Positions 8,494 through 17,080 of a DNA stretch of 64,000 bases are shown here, in pieces. A program made the translations under genes and the position numbers. Each line of letters opens with the position of its first letter. Position 1 is the stretch's first letter. Below the pieces are notes generated by a model. The model did no database searches, was not told the origin of the DNA, and saw only the letters and a list, made by a program, of their open reading frames with translations. Source of the stretch: Pseudomonas sp. ATCC PTA-122608 (GTDB lineage Bacteria; Pseudomonadota; Gammaproteobacteria; Pseudomonadales; Pseudomonadaceae); assembly GCF_001952855.1 (NCBI RefSeq), contig NZ_LPNO01000021.1, positions 23,020-87,019 of the forward strand, written 5' to 3'.

Positions 8494-11400
8494 GGATTCG
8501 GATATCCGGTCTGAATTCTATAGCCATCGGGCATGCTTTTATCTTTGTACAAAATCAGGTAGATCTCCCGTCCGGGGACGGTTGTTTTTGCACCTCGCTT
8601 CAGGCTGGTTCCAACTGGTTGAGGAGGCTTTTGAGTAATAACAATTTTTTTGTCTTTTCCTTTAACGAACGAATTTATTTTGGTTTTGTTGCCTGCTATC
8701 ACGCTTGATATAGCTGACTCGGCTGTCGCGCGATCAGGGAAGGTAGATGCCGTAGGCACATGAGGCTCATTTTTAAGACGTGTTGCCAGTTGTTGGTCAG
8801 TTCTACCAATGTGCTTTTGCATCAAATGTCCTCCGGCAGCTTCGTGAGCAGCTAAACCTCCACCAGGAACAATTTCGCTATAAGGCCCATCGGCGACTAT
8901 TTGGCCTGGGCAGGCTGTAGCTTTACAGCTTAACCCCAACGGATCTACCCACCCCGTCGGGTTGGGCACGTACTGGTATCCGTTCAGTCCACCCGCCAGC
9001 TTCACCGGATCAGGCGTCAGATAGCGGCCAATGTCCGGATTGTAGTAGCGATGGCGGTTGTAGTGCAGCCCGCTTTCCGGGTCGAAGTATTGGCCCTGGA
9101 AGCGCAGTGGGTTGATGATGGTGTTGACGTCCAGCTTCGCGATTTGGCCGTAGGCGCGGTAGTGGGCGGACCAGACGATTTCGCCGTCGGGCGCGGTGAG
9201 TTCCTGTGGGGTGCCGAGGTGGTCAAGTTGGTAGTGGAAGGGTTTTACGTCTTCCGGGCCGTAGCCTTTGAGCAGCGCTAACGGGCGGAAGCTGTTGGGT
9301 TCGTAGAGGTAGCTTTGGTGGTGATCGGTGCTGTGTTCGGCGATCAGGGTGTCGCCTTGCCAGAAGAATTCGGTGGTCTCGCCGTTGACGACTTTGGCGA
9401 TGCGCCGTCCAAACGGGTCGTAGCGATATGCGGCCTCGGTACCGTCCGGTTGGGTGACGCCGATCAGGCGGTGCTGGCAGTCGTAGCGGTATTCGGTGAC
9501 CAGTTTTTGAGCGCGGCCCCGGCGTTCACGCAGGAGGTTGCCGAAGGCGTCGTAGTCGTAATGACGGTCGCCTTGCATCAACAGGCGGTTGCCTTTGACG
9601 ATGCTGGGACCGACGCGGTCTTGCATCAGCAGGTTGCCCGCCGGGTCATGGACGAAGCGTTCTTGCAGATCGTGCGAATGGTTGGCGCGGGTCAGGCGGT
9701 CGAGCGGGTCGTAGTGGTAGTCGTGCTGGCCTTTACGGGTGTCGAGGATGCGGGTCAGGTTGCCGCGTTTGTCGTAGTCGTATTGGCGGCGTTGGTGGCG
9801 TTGTTCTTGTTGGGTGATGGCGTGGGCGTGCAGGCGGCCCTGGTCGTCGTGGTGGTAGTGGCTGAGAAGTTGGCCTTGCTGGCGCTGGTGTTCACGGCCG
9901 GATTTGAACAGGTGCGAGGTGAGCGGTTTGCCGTTCACCTCGACGGTGGCGAGGTCGCCGCCTTTTTCGTGGTGGAAAGCGAGGCGGTTGTTATCGGGCA
10001 GGCGCAGGTAGTTGAGTTGCCCGCATTCGTCGTAGCGGTAGCGCAGCGTCCCCCAGCCCTGGTGCTCGGCAGTGAGGCGGTTTTGCAGGTCGTATTCGTA
10101 GTGGAGCGGCCAATTTCCGTCGTCGACGCTGAGAAGGTTGCCGAGGCGGTCGTAGGTGTAATCGACAATGCTGCGGTCGGGAAGGGTTTTCCTTACGAGG
10201 CGACCGGCCGCATCGCGCGCATAACCGGTAACCAGCTGACTGCCGTCGTCGCCGTATTCGGTCTTTTCCAGCAGGTGCCCGGCGAGGTCGTAGGCATAGG
10301 CGGTGCGGCGCCCATCAAAGCCGGTCTCCTGCTGGATCAGGCCATTGGCGTGGTACTCGAGCCGATAGGTTTCCCCAACCTCGTTTTCGATTTCGGTGAG
10401 TAACAACCGAACATTGTCGTAGCGGTATTTGAGCTGCGTGCCGTCGGGATTTATCCGACGGCTGATCAGATGCAGGCCGTCGGCATACTCATAGCGAGTA
10501 ACCCGACCCAGCTCGTCACGCTCGGCAGTGATTTTTCCGTACGGGTTGTAGCTGAATTCGCGCGTGGCGCCGCCCGGCTGAATCACGTTCAGCAAGCGGC
10601 CCACGGCGTCCCACTGATACAGGGTCAGCGCGCCATGCTCATCCTCGCAAGCCACCTGCCGCCCCAGGTCGTCATAGCAATAACGCCGCACTCCGCCATT
10701 CGCCAGCTTCTCTTCGGTGAGCTGGCCACGCTCGTTCCAGATCAACCGCTGGCTGCTGTTGTCCGGATACCAGACGCCGGTGAGCTTTCCGTGTTTGGTG
10801 TAGGTGTATTCGGTGTAATTGCCGTCCGGATCGGTCTTACGGGTGATATCGCCCTGATCGTTGCGCTGGTATTTCCACACCGCGTCACCACGGCGTACAA
10901 CCCGTACGAACCCGTTGTCATGCTCGTAGGACGTGGGTGCATCGTCACCGGGAAACAGCGCAATCAACCGACCGGCTTCGTCGTACTGATACGCCGTCAC
11001 CGCTCCCAGCGGGTCCTGCTCGACCGTCAGCCGGCCTTTTTCATCGTAGGATTTGAAGTGCTGCGCGCCGTCCGGATCGATTCGCTGCACCAGCCGTGCG
11101 CGCTGGTCGTGAACGTAGACTTCCTGGCTGCCATCGGCGTTGTGCACGGTGACAGTGCCGTTGTCGTCCCACACATACCGCGTGTCCATCTGCGAAAAGC
11201 TGGCCCAGTGCCGGACACACCTTGCAGCCTTGCCAGTCCGTTCCCACTCCCAGAAGAAACTCGCCCCACCGGCCAGTTCCCGCTCCAGGATCACCTGCTG
11301 ATCGTCGTAGCGATAACGTTCGCTTTCGCCGACAGCGTTGGTCGCCTCAACCAACCGCCACACATCGTCATACTTGTAGGAAACAACGTTCTGCTCAGTA

Positions 11401-13193
11401 ACCCAGCCGAGTTCCCGCTGCACCTGATAGTCGACCGCAACGATGTGTCCACGGTCATACCGCAGTAGCAATCCCTGACCAACGTGGTTATCGATCCGCT
11501 GAATCCGCCCGGAATAGTCTCGGGAAATGCGCAGTCGGTTGTCGTACGCATCGCTGATCGACGTCAGCACACCGTTGCGGAAGTGGTAGAAAAGCGACGC
11601 CTGAGCCAGTACCAACTCATCAGGCAAAGCGCCCAGATAAATCGCCGCTTCCGCCAGGCTATTAGTGATGGCCGGCCGCGCAGCAGAGGGCAGGGGAAAG
11701 GTGGTGCTGCGGTTTTCGTGATCGGTCCACACCACCGATTCACCGCTCACTACCAAGCGCTGAGCCAGCGAATGACTCCAGCCAAACCCCAACCCGCAAT
11801 CCACTTCCACGGCACTGCTGCGATACAGTCGCGTCCAGGCAAACGGCAGCACACCTTCCAACGAGCCGTCTGTGAGAGTCAGCAGTTCCTCACCGGTAAC
11901 CATCGACACCGGGCAGCCATTGGTACAGGTATTTGCCGAACAGACCGAAGCATCCCCGTTGGGGTTTTTCGCAGAAGCAGGGACATCATCCACGGGCTCC
12001 TGCTTCACCAGCGCTGTTCGCGCCGTCTTGGGCTCCCGCACCATCGGTGCCGGGTTCGAAATTTCCTCCACGCCAGCCTTCAACGGCACCGCCGCCGCCT
12101 TCACCGGCACTGCATGACTCTGAAGTGATAACGGCTTAAGTACCTCCGCATGCCCATCCAGCGGGGCCGTACCACCCAGCTTGGCAATCTGCTCCAACCA
12201 CTCCCGTGCCTGCTCGGACTTGACCTTGCCCAGCACCTGCGCACCCAAGCGCACCGCCACACCCATGCCACCGGTAGCCCATAGCAACAGCAGGTTGAGC
12301 AGCACCTCGGTGGTGATTTCCCCGAGCAACTCAAGCATGTAATGCGGTGGCAGCATGCGCATCCAACTGACCATTGCGGACAGGTAGATGAACAGCAACG
12401 GTTCATCACTCAGGATCAGCAACCCTTTGGCAATCGCCTCATTACTGAGCTGCAGCAGCGCTCCAAGCTCGGCCTGGGAGAGGTACTGCAGCAGCTTTTC
12501 GCTGTTGGGCTTGATATCTGCCAGCCACTGGTACAGTTGCGCAATACCGTCCCACAGACCGTAAAGCACGTTGCCAAAGCCTTGCGCGTACGCCTGTTGC
12601 AGCGAGGTGTACCGATCGACAAAGTCAGCCTTGGAATAGCTCTCCCATATCGGCTTGAATGTGCTCGTCCACTCGTCACGCAAGCGACCTTCCAGCGAGC
12701 TGATCTCGGACTGATAGGAGGCATACAGCGCCTTGACGTGGTCCTTGGAAACGTTGGGGTAAAAGCTGACCCGGTACTGCCGGTCGACGGTGCACTCGGT
12801 GACTTCGAGAATGCCGCTGGGGCCGATGGTTTTATGGATGGGGTCGCCGAGGGGGCCACCGTCTTGCGCGACTTCCTGCAGCATCACTGGCGTATTGCCG
12901 ATGGGCACGAACCGCGTGCTCTGGAACATATGCACCAGCTTCAACGACGCGTTGGCTTTGCAGGTCGCGACGGTGCTGCTGGGATAAAGAGAACGGGTGA
13001 TGGGCGCAACCAGCGCAACTTCATCCCCCACCTTGAACACCTGCTCGACATCCAGCGCCGAAAAGCTCCAGAAGCTTTCGGCCCAGGCGTCGTAGGTGTT
13101 CAGGCAGTGCGTGAAGTCGTTGAGAACCCCGTCGACGTCGCGCGTCTTCGGGTCCATCGCCGCCACGACCAGAAAGCCTATGGCGGGAATCAA
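8490..13193 (-). CDS. Rhs/YD-repeat polymorphic toxin with C-terminal RNase A-like domain
   Basis: About 1567 residues. The first 380 or so are a helical N-terminal region with one hydrophobic patch (LLNLLLLWATGGMGVAV). A DUF6531-like start (CPVSMVTGEELLTLTDG) follows, then a long array of YD repeats (YDxxGR, YRYDxxGR, WDAVGRL) that builds the Rhs shell. The shell ends with the self-cleavage motif PTGWVDPLGL. The last 146 residues (bases 8493-8930) match the bacterial CdiA-CT RNase A family: GGLAAHEAAGGH, HIGRT, ASTFPDRATAESA, YRIQTGYP. No PAAR motif, VgrG or chaperone gene is nearby. Start is uncertain: TTG at 13193 opens this frame, ATG at 13157 is the first ATG, and the best ribosome site belongs to an ATG at 13234 in another frame. 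Confidence 0.88.
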   Translation of the reverse strand: MIPAIGFLVVAAMDPKTRDVDGVLNDFTHCLNTYDAWAESFWSFSALDVEQVFKVGDEVALVAPITRSLYPSSTVATCKANASLKLVHMFQSTRFVPIGNTPVMLQEVAQDGGPLGDPIHKTIGPSGILEVTECTVDRQYRVSFYPNVSKDHVKALYASYQSEISSLEGRLRDEWTSTFKPIWESYSKADFVDRYTSLQQAYAQGFGNVLYGLWDGIAQLYQWLADIKPNSEKLLQYLSQAELGALLQLSNEAIAKGLLILSDEPLLFIYLSAMVSWMRMLPPHYMLELLGEITTEVLLNLLLLWATGGMGVAVRLGAQVLGKVKSEQAREWLEQIAKLGGTAPLDGHAEVLKPLSLQSHAVPVKAAAVPLKAGVEEISNPAPMVREPKTARTALVKQEPVDDVPASAKNPNGDASVCSANTCTNGCPVSMVTGEELLTLTDGSLEGVLPFAWTRLYRSSAVEVDCGLGFGWSHSLAQRLVVSGESVVWTDHENRSTTFPLPSAARPAITNSLAEAAIYLGALPDELVLAQASLFYHFRNGVLTSISDAYDNRLRISRDYSGRIQRIDNHVGQGLLLRYDRGHIVAVDYQVQRELGWVTEQNVVSYKYDDVWRLVEATNAVGESERYRYDDQQVILERELAGGASFFWEWERTGKAARCVRHWASFSQMDTRYVWDDNGTVTVHNADGSQEVYVHDQRARLVQRIDPDGAQHFKSYDEKGRLTVEQDPLGAVTAYQYDEAGRLIALFPGDDAPTSYEHDNGFVRVVRRGDAVWKYQRNDQGDITRKTDPDGNYTEYTYTKHGKLTGVWYPDNSSQRLIWNERGQLTEEKLANGGVRRYCYDDLGRQVACEDEHGALTLYQWDAVGRLLNVIQPGGATREFSYNPYGKITAERDELGRVTRYEYADGLHLISRRINPDGTQLKYRYDNVRLLLTEIENEVGETYRLEYHANGLIQQETGFDGRRTAYAYDLAGHLLEKTEYGDDGSQLVTGYARDAAGRLVRKTLPDRSIVDYTYDRLGNLLSVDDGNWPLHYEYDLQNRLTAEHQGWGTLRYRYDECGQLNYLRLPDNNRLAFHHEKGGDLATVEVNGKPLTSHLFKSGREHQRQQGQLLSHYHHDDQGRLHAHAITQQEQRHQRRQYDYDKRGNLTRILDTRKGQHDYHYDPLDRLTRANHSHDLQERFVHDPAGNLLMQDRVGPSIVKGNRLLMQGDRHYDYDAFGNLLRERRGRAQKLVTEYRYDCQHRLIGVTQPDGTEAAYRYDPFGRRIAKVVNGETTEFFWQGDTLIAEHSTDHHQSYLYEPNSFRPLALLKGYGPEDVKPFHYQLDHLGTPQELTAPDGEIVWSAHYRAYGQIAKLDVNTIINPLRFQGQYFDPESGLHYNRHRYYNPDIGRYLTPDPVKLAGGLNGYQYVPNPTGWVDPLGLSCKATACPGQIVADGPYSEIVPGGGLAAHEAAGGHLMQKHIGRTDQQLATRLKNEPHVPTASTFPDRATAESAISSVIAGNKTKINSFVKGKDKKIVITQKPPQPVGTSLKRGAKTTVPGREIYLILYKDKSMPDGYRIQTGYPNP

Positions 13194-13234
13194 GAGACAG
13201 CCCCATCGGGCAGGGCATTAATCGGAAAAAGCAT
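13190..13234 (-). other. 14-codon leader frame overlapping the rhs start
   Basis: An ATG at 13234 with a strong GAGGGA site 6 bases upstream opens a 14-codon frame (MLFPINALPDGAVS) that ends in TGA at 13190-13192. The stop overlaps the TTG that opens the rhs frame in a TTGA junction. It is either a coupled leader peptide or the true rhs N-terminus separated from the body by a small indel. Confidence 0.45.
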
Positions 13235-13331
13235 CGGCGTTCCCTCGCACTGTGTGATCAGGCGAGGGACTTTGCAGCGGTTCTCAAGGCGGGGGAGTAG
13301 AGGTTATCTGGCCGTTCGGTAGGACGTTTCG
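13235..13331. other. Short spacer upstream of rhs
   Basis: About 97 bp between the rhs leader and the end of the next SDR gene. It should hold the rhs promoter. I see no clear -35/-10 pair, palindrome or T-tract. Confidence 0.3.
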
Positions 13332-14093
13332 TTAAACCTCCGGCAAGGTCGAGCCGCCGTCCACCACCAGCGTTTGCCCGGTGATGTAACCCGCCAGGTC
13401 CGATGCCAGAAACAGCATCGCCCCGGCAATATCCGCTGGCGCACCCAACCGTCCCAGCGGCACCCGGCTGGCGATCTGTGCGTTCACCTGATCATCCCCC
13501 AGATTGCCCATGGCGGGCGTGGCGATCATGCCGGGTTCCACCCCGTTGACTCGCACATTCAGAGCGGCCAGCTCCAGCGCGGCATTGCGAATGAACCCGT
13601 TGACCCCGGCCTTCGACGCCGCATAGTGACTCAGGCCCGGAAAGGCCACCCTCGGCCCAGTGACTGAAGATGTGACCAGCACGCAGCCCTGGCCCTGGCG
13701 ACGGAACATGGGCAATGCCGCCTGGGTCAGCCAGAACAACGCCGAGAGATTGACCGCCAAGGTGCGGTCGAGCATCGCCGGAGTGATTTCGGCAAAGGGC
13801 GTCAGCGGAAAATACCCGGCGTTATGCACCAGAATATCCAGCCGCCCCCAACCTTGTTCCAGCCCTGCAATCAGCGCGAAAACCGCAGCCGCATCCGCCA
13901 GATCCACAGTCACCGCTTCCACCTGGCAGCCGCGCCCGCACAGTTCCAGCGCGAGTGCCTGGGCCAGTTGCAGATCGGCGATCATCACCCGCGCACCTCG
14001 CAGCGCAAAGGCTTCGACGATGGCCCGACCGATGCCCTGGGCGCCACCCGTCACCAATACGCTGCGCCCGCTGAAATCCAGGTCCTCATCCAT
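13332..14093 (-). CDS. Short-chain dehydrogenase/reductase (SDR), last gene of the moaF operon
   Basis: A 253-residue NAD(P)-dependent oxidoreductase of the classical SDR family. It shows the cofactor motif TGGAQGIG near residue 15, the NAG motif (VHNAGYF), the catalytic Ser in LVTSSVTGP, and YAASK (Tyr and Lys). The end ITGQTLVVDGGSTLPEV is typical. Its start overlaps the stop of the preceding SDR by 8 bases, so the two are one transcript with moaF. Substrate is unknown; oxidation of a side-chain hydroxyl of an aromatic amine or acid is a guess from context. Confidence 0.85.
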   Translation of the reverse strand: MDEDLDFSGRSVLVTGGAQGIGRAIVEAFALRGARVMIADLQLAQALALELCGRGCQVEAVTVDLADAAAVFALIAGLEQGWGRLDILVHNAGYFPLTPFAEITPAMLDRTLAVNLSALFWLTQAALPMFRRQGQGCVLVTSSVTGPRVAFPGLSHYAASKAGVNGFIRNAALELAALNVRVNGVEPGMIATPAMGNLGDDQVNAQIASRVPLGRLGAPADIAGAMLFLASDLAGYITGQTLVVDGGSTLPEV

Positions 14094-14886
14094 GATTCAG
14101 CTCCATATGCGCGTAGGCCAACGTCGGTACATCGACGATGCTCGAACCACCGTCCGCCACCAGCGCCGCACCCGTAATGATCGACGCTTCACTGGACGCG
14201 AGGAAGCGGCACACCCTGGCGATTTCTTCAGCGCTGGCGGGGCGTCGCAACGGCACGTCGGCGCACACCCGGTCGTAGGCGTTTTGCAGTGTCACGCCAT
14301 GAAAATCCATCAACGGCTGCATTTCTTCATCCGCCATCGGCGTGCGCACCCAGCCCGGGCATACCGCATTTACCCGCACCCCGCGCGGGCCGTAATCCCG
14401 GGCCAGCGAACGGTTGAGCCCAAGCAATGCATGTTTGGCTGTGGTGTAGCCGCACACTTCGGGCCCGGCGGCCAGTGAGGCAATCGAACCCATCAGCACG
14501 ATGTTCCCGCCACTCTCCAGCAGCAGCGGCAAACACGCCCGCGCGCTGTAGAAAGCGCTGTCGAGGTTGCTGCGCAGCGCCGCTTCCCAGGTCTGCGGGC
14601 TGGTGTTGGTGGCGCTGCCCATGCCATGGCCGCCCGCGCAGGCCAGCAGCACGTCGATCCGCCCGAAGCGCTGGCGAATCTGCTCCACAAAGCCCGCCCA
14701 CGTGACAGGGCAGGCCGCATCACCCACCAGCACCAAACCTCCGGTTTCCCCCGCGACCTGCTCCAGCGGCTCGCGACGACGGCCGATCAGCACCACATGC
14801 GCACCCTCGGCGGCGTACAGCCGGGCGCACGCGGCACCGATGCCCGTGCCGGCCCCGGTGATCACAATCGTGCGCGGCTCAGTCAT
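14086..14886 (-). CDS. Short-chain dehydrogenase/reductase (SDR), second gene of the moaF operon
   Basis: A 266-residue classical SDR with TGAGTGIG at residues 11-18, the CAGGHG variant of the NAG motif, LMGSIASLAAG with the catalytic Ser, and YTTAKHALLG (Tyr/Lys). The chosen ATG at 14886 (MTEPRTIVITG) overlaps the moaF stop by 8 bases; a longer frame to 14985 would read into moaF and is rejected. Two adjacent, related SDRs after moaF suggest successive or alternative dehydrogenation of one substrate. Function beyond oxidoreductase is not visible. Confidence 0.85.
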   Translation of the reverse strand: MTEPRTIVITGAGTGIGAACARLYAAEGAHVVLIGRRREPLEQVAGETGGLVLVGDAACPVTWAGFVEQIRQRFGRIDVLLACAGGHGMGSATNTSPQTWEAALRSNLDSAFYSARACLPLLLESGGNIVLMGSIASLAAGPEVCGYTTAKHALLGLNRSLARDYGPRGVRVNAVCPGWVRTPMADEEMQPLMDFHGVTLQNAYDRVCADVPLRRPASAEEIARVCRFLASSEASIITGAALVADGGSSIVDVPTLAYAHMELNHG

Positions 14887-15700
14887 CGGGATGCTCCGTG
14901 CGGTTGAGTACCTGGCAGTAGGAGCTGATGGGGAAGTTCGACAGCTCATCGAAAGCCGCCCCGGCATAGCCGAAGATCTTGCCATCGCTGCGGTGCTGTT
15001 GCAGGTCGATCAGCACCAGGCCAAGGGTGGGGATGATTTTTTCGCGCCAGACGAACAGGTACAACTGGTCGGCGATCTTGTAGTAATGGCAGCGGTCGGT
15101 GTCGCACAGGCCTTGCTCGACGCCCTTGAGGCATTGCCAGGCGTAGAACTGGTGGTTGAGGTAGATGTGCTCGTAGACCTCGCTCGGGCTGTAGCGGTAC
15201 TGGTTGCGCAGGCCGGTCAGTTCGGTGGTGGGCGCGTGGGGGCACTGGCCGGCTTGCCAGGGGCGGTCGAGGCTGCCGTGGAGGAATTCCACCTCCACTG
15301 AAGTCAGCGGTTTGCCGGCCAGGGCGCGGCTGTAAAGGCCTTCGCGGGTTTGTTCCTGGGTGGGCATGCGCCCGAGCACGGCGGTGAACGAGGCGCTGGC
15401 GGTGTCGAGCACCAGGCTGACCGACCAGGCTTGGGCGCCTTCGCGTTTGATGAAATCCACCAGGTACAAGCCGGGGCGCACCGAGGTCGCGCGGTAGGAT
15501 GCGCTGCCGCTGGAGTGACCGTCGGCCGCGACCCAGGACAGACTGTCGCGCTCGAAACGGTGCTCGATCTGCCAGCCATTAGCGAAATACAGCGTGAAGG
15601 TCTTGCCGCTCAGGTCCGCCAGGTTCGGCAGGATAAACGCTTCGGGGGCGAAGCCGTCGGCCAGGGCTCCCACGGTGATCCAGTCAGAAGGTGTGGTCAT
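14879..15700 (-). CDS. moaF: MoaF family protein (monoamine-regulon type)
   Basis: A 273-residue cytoplasmic protein with the two-part MoaF architecture: an N-terminal lipocalin-like half (SGKTFTLYFANGWQIEHRF) and a C-terminal half (YRYSPSEVYEHIYLNHQFY, then DRCHYYKIADQLYLFVWREK). Databases often label it molybdenum cofactor biosynthesis F. The name instead comes from the Klebsiella aerogenes moaEF operon of the monoamine regulon, which fits this neighbourhood. The ATG at 15700 follows CGGAG; an upstream start at 15730 lacks a site. It heads a three-gene operon with two SDRs. The biochemical role is unknown. Confidence 0.8.
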   Translation of the reverse strand: MTTPSDWITVGALADGFAPEAFILPNLADLSGKTFTLYFANGWQIEHRFERDSLSWVAADGHSSGSASYRATSVRPGLYLVDFIKREGAQAWSVSLVLDTASASFTAVLGRMPTQEQTREGLYSRALAGKPLTSVEVEFLHGSLDRPWQAGQCPHAPTTELTGLRNQYRYSPSEVYEHIYLNHQFYAWQCLKGVEQGLCDTDRCHYYKIADQLYLFVWREKIIPTLGLVLIDLQQHRSDGKIFGYAGAAFDELSNFPISSYCQVLNRTEHPDD

Positions 15701-15764
15701 TTGCGATGCTCCGGTTGGGTGGATGAACACCTCGGATCATCGCGCTCGGGAGCAGGCCCGGGTA

Positions 15765-15780
15765 TCAACCGGATGGTTGA
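15765..15780. promoter_or_regulatory. Palindrome between luxR-type gene and moaF
   Basis: TCAACC-GGAT-GGTTGA is a perfect 6-bp inverted repeat located 65 bp before the moaF start and just after the stop of the LuxR-type gene. It could be the operator of that regulator. It lacks a T-tract, so it is less likely to be a terminator. Confidence 0.35.
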
Positions 15781-15786
15781 GGCGGG

Positions 15787-16446
15787 CTACAGAAACAGGC
15801 TGCCCACCAGCTCGGTGCGGCTGCTGACGCCGGTCTTGCGAAACAGGTTGATCAGGTGGGTCTTGATGGTGGGCAGGCCGACTTCCAGCTCCCGGGCCAG
15901 CTGTTTGTTGCTGGCACCCTGGCGCAACAACAGGGCGATCTGGCGCTCCTTGGGCGTGAGGTTGGCCAGTGCATCTTCAGCGGGTTGCATATTGGCCACG
16001 GCCAGCTGCAGCAAGGTTTGCAGGGCGTTGAGTTGGGCCAGTTGCTCGCCGGTGAAGGCGCCCTGGTCGGCGGTGCGCAGCAACGAAATCGCCGCCTGGG
16101 GCTGGCCGCCACGCTGGGCGAGGATTTCCACCACATCCACCACGCCATAGCGCCGCAGAAAATCCCCATAGCGCCGAGTATCCCGCACCGGCTGGCGGGC
16201 CATGGCAAAACCCAGCGGCACCACCGCCAAGCCACTGGACAGGCAGTTGCGTGGTTGCAACGGGTCGAATTGGCGGTAGTTGTCCAGGTAGTCGCGGTGC
16301 ATCTCGCCGCTCATGCCGTGCAACTGGAAATCCCGGGCTTGCAGGTGGCGGTCGACACAGTAGAACGCGGCCTGGCTGACCGGAATCAAGCGGGTGAAAG
16401 CCTGCAGGCACTGGCCGGCGACTTCGTGGACGGGGAGGGCGTGCAT
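15787..16446 (-). CDS. LuxR-type (GerE) transcription regulator
   Basis: A 219-residue regulator. Residues 1-150 form a GAF/autoinducer-like sensory region without a recognisable acyl-homoserine lactone signature. Residues 155-219 form the LuxR HTH (LTPKERQIALLLRQGASNKQ, ELEVGLPTIKTHLINLFRKT). It starts at 16446 after AGGTGACC. There is no LuxI nearby, so it is probably a metabolite-responsive orphan. It sits between the cupin/FAD oxidase genes and the moaF operon, all on the same strand, and is the likely local activator. Confidence 0.85.
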   Translation of the reverse strand: MHALPVHEVAGQCLQAFTRLIPVSQAAFYCVDRHLQARDFQLHGMSGEMHRDYLDNYRQFDPLQPRNCLSSGLAVVPLGFAMARQPVRDTRRYGDFLRRYGVVDVVEILAQRGGQPQAAISLLRTADQGAFTGEQLAQLNALQTLLQLAVANMQPAEDALANLTPKERQIALLLRQGASNKQLARELEVGLPTIKTHLINLFRKTGVSSRTELVGSLFL

Positions 16447-16463
16447 GGTAGGTCACCTGCGCC

Positions 16464-16490
16464 AAAAGGCTGCCGACGGGTGCGGCAGCC
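16464..16490 (-). terminator. Intrinsic terminator after the cupin gene
   Basis: Read on the minus strand, GGCTGCC, a 9-base loop, GGCAGCC and then TTTT form a short GC-rich hairpin with a T run. It lies directly after the cupin stop codon and before the LuxR-type gene, so it should separate the two transcripts at least partly. Confidence 0.6.
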
Positions 16491-16497
16491 GGGGCCA

Positions 16498-16863
16498 TCA
16501 CACCACGGCGAAGTAGTGTTTGACGAAACTTTCGCTGACCACTTCCCACAGCACGGGAGTGCCCTTGGTCACGAACCAGCTGTCGCCGGCCTGGTAGCGG
16601 GTGCTCTGGCCGGTGGATTCATCGGTGAGCACCACCTCGCCGGTGACCACGGTGGCTTGTTCGGCGAAGGGATAGACCATGCGGAATTTGCCTTGGGTAG
16701 TGCCGAAATAGGCGCTGCTGACCGGGTCGGTGGGGGCACCGAAGGTCATTTTGCCGAAGGCCCGGACTTCGCCTTCGAGGATGGTCGAACCGAGATCGGC
16801 GACGGTGCCCCAGGCGTCGAGTTCGGATAGCTGGATGTCTTTTTTGAGGGTAACGAGGGTCAT
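16498..16863 (-). CDS. Small cupin protein (DUF861/EutQ-like)
   Basis: A 121-residue single-domain cupin. The core pattern is FRMVYPFAEQATVVTGEVVL followed by AGDSWFVTKGTPVLWEV, which resembles the DUF861 cupins that accompany amine and ureide catabolism. The ATG at 16863 follows AGGAGC at normal spacing, and a longer frame to 16899 lacks one. It lies downstream of the FAD amine oxidase-like gene on the same strand, with a REP pair and a heptad repeat between them. The function is not known; detoxifying or binding a reactive product is possible. Confidence 0.78.
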   Translation of the reverse strand: MTLVTLKKDIQLSELDAWGTVADLGSTILEGEVRAFGKMTFGAPTDPVSSAYFGTTQGKFRMVYPFAEQATVVTGEVVLTDESTGQSTRYQAGDSWFVTKGTPVLWEVVSESFVKHYFAVV

Positions 16864-16900
16864 GGCAGTTGCTCCTGATGAGAAAAAATTAGCGATCAAC

Positions 16901-17001
16901 TGTAGGAGCGAGCTTGCTCGCGAAGGTCGTCAACGATGACGTTGGCGTCCTGGATGAACGCGGTGCCCTCGGGTTTTTCGCGAGCAAGCTCGCTCCTACA
17001 G
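16901..17001. repeat. REP/BIME palindrome pair
   Basis: Inverted TGTAGGAGCGAGCTTGCTCG and CGAGCAAGCTCGCTCCTACA arms enclose about 60 bp, including a conserved AACGATGACG spacer seen in other copies in this window. It lies between the FAD oxidoreductase and cupin genes. Confidence 0.88.
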
Positions 17002-17077
17002 GTGTCAGGTGTCAGGTATTAGGTGTCAGGTGTTAGGTGTCAGGTGTTAGGTGTCAGGTGTTAGTGTCAGGTGTCGG
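17001..17077. repeat. Heptanucleotide tandem repeat
   Basis: Eleven head-to-tail units of GGTGTCA or GGTGTTA (one GGTATTA, one shortened by a base, last unit GGTGTCG) run from the end of the REP pair to three bases before the stop codon of the FAD oxidoreductase gene. A 7-bp unit is prone to slipped-strand copy change. It lies outside the coding frame, so any effect would be on the transcript's 3' side. Confidence 0.85.
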
Positions 17078-17080
17078 GCT

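Noticed and set aside
9315..10403. Long plus-strand open frames opposite the rhs gene
   Set aside because: They are mirror frames of the repetitive YD region, have no ribosome sites and low-complexity V/A-rich translations.
14879..15700. MoaF as a molybdenum-cofactor biosynthesis gene
   Set aside because: The label comes from a name collision. The context is amine and 4-HPA catabolism, with no other molybdopterin genes, and the family was named in a monoamine regulon.
15787..16446. LuxR-type gene as a quorum-sensing regulator
   Set aside because: No luxI homolog is near, and the N-terminal domain lacks the conserved acyl-homoserine lactone pocket residues that I can recognise.
17001..17077. 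Possible CRISPR-like repeat array
   Set aside because: The unit is 7 bp with no spacers, and no cas gene is nearby. It is a simple tandem repeat.
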